From CAZGXM01 sp964529795 (GTDB lineage Bacteria > Bacillota > JADQBR01): a stretch of DNA of 11,581 nucleotides. The position numbers and the translations under genes are program-made. Position 1 is the first letter of the stretch; each line of letters starts with the position of its first letter. The notes beneath the pieces are model-generated. The model saw nothing but the letters and a program-made list of their open reading frames with translations, searched no databases and was not told the origin of the DNA. The stretch spans positions 1-11,581 of the forward strand of contig CAZGXM010000070.1 of the NCBI GenBank assembly GCA_964529795.1, read 5' to 3'. This document shows, in pieces, positions 11,179 to 11,581 of this stretch.

Positions 11179-11581
11179 CTATGACAAAGATTCCATAAAC
11201 GGAACGATAACATTTATTACAGATTCCTTATCTTCTAGATAAAAGAAATGTCCAGCATTGTTCAATTTGACATGGTGAGCCTTTTGCAGTAAAGTCAATG
11301 CTTTTTTGACATCTTCATCCCTCATAAGTCCCCCTAGATTTGGGTTAGCTTGAAAAATTAAAACAGGGCATTGAATTTCAGGAAACAGTTTTTCAATAAT
11401 GTAATCACCATATGTTTCATTTATATGATCAATATTTGCTGTTAGCATATTGGGGTCATTCAGGCTTAAACACTCTGCAAAAAATGAAAAATGAGGATTA
11501 TTGTCCCCAAGGACTTTGTAAGCTGGAGCAAAATCTTCCTGATTGGGAACGGGTATTAACTCTGTTTTCAGTTCGGAAATA
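11179..11581 (-). CDS. alpha/beta hydrolase, C-terminal part (cut by window end)
   Basis: The frame is open from the window edge (11580) to the stop at 11179, giving about 133 residues. It reads ISELKTELIPVPNQEDFAPA at the edge, then helical cap-like sequence and the typical end of an alpha/beta hydrolase: IQCPVLIFQANPNLGGLMRD, where the aspartate of MRDEDV is the likely acid residue, and LNNAGHFFYLEDKESVINVI, where the histidine of GHFF completes the triad. The serine nucleophile lies outside the window. Members hydrolyse esters, lactones or peptides; the substrate cannot be told. An internal ATG at 11448 is not the start, since coding-like sequence continues upstream. It is transcribed alone, with its own terminator downstream. 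Confidence 0.85.
   Translation of the reverse strand, partial: ISELKTELIPVPNQEDFAPAYKVLGDNNPHFSFFAECLSLNDPNMLTANIDHINETYGDYIIEKLFPEIQCPVLIFQANPNLGGLMRDEDVKKALTLLQKAHHVKLNNAGHFFYLEDKESVINVIVPFMESLS

Overview
The window looks like a chromosomal segment from an anaerobic Firmicute of the class Clostridia. The signs are strong purine-rich ribosome binding sites, frequent TTG and GTG starts, a Firmicutes-type BirA operator, a biotin synthase with the cluster-ligand pattern expected of strict anaerobes, and one-component and ECF-sigma regulators with DUF4367/DUF4179-type anti-sigma partners. I see no tRNA, rRNA, CRISPR array or intact insertion sequence. Genus-level placement is not possible from the sequence alone.

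Layout. Positions 1-300 hold debris: a small decayed reading frame and what looks like the 3' end (domains V and VI) of a group II intron, both on the minus strand. At 328-1359 is bioB with a textbook BirA operator; the same inverted-repeat arms recur just after the stop codon. From 1395 to 2078 there is no intact gene, only minus-strand coding remnants. At 2150-3120 a PadR-family regulator, with a clear promoter and twin operator-like sites, is fused by an apparent deletion to the last quarter of a DHA2-type MFS exporter. At 3150-4740 is an ECF sigma factor and its membrane anti-sigma factor, with an ECF-like promoter and a terminator.

From 4808 to the end everything is on the minus strand. 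In transcription order this half begins with the C-terminal part of an alpha/beta hydrolase (cut by the window end) and a terminator. Next come two small coding-like fragments, then a second ECF sigma factor (10210-10710), a strong intrinsic terminator, a zinc-finger DUF4179 anti-sigma factor (8637-10112), a degenerate sigma-like protein (8231-8626) and a 44-residue membrane peptide, the last two coupled by short overlaps. After these lie a frameshifted small-protein pseudogene, a B12-binding radical SAM protein, a gutted ABC ATPase still coupled by ATGA to its permease, and an orphan membrane-protein fragment.

Two themes stand out. First, the window is rich in self-contained regulatory modules: BirA-bioB, PadR-exporter and two sigma/anti-sigma sets. 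One of these sets is a sigma / terminator / anti-sigma / sigma-like arrangement. Second, an unusual number of genes show clean internal deletions or frameshifts (PadR-MFS, ABC ATPase, probably the permease, the small-protein pseudogene and several fragments) while neighbouring genes look intact. This suggests recurrent deletion of transport functions while their regulators are kept.
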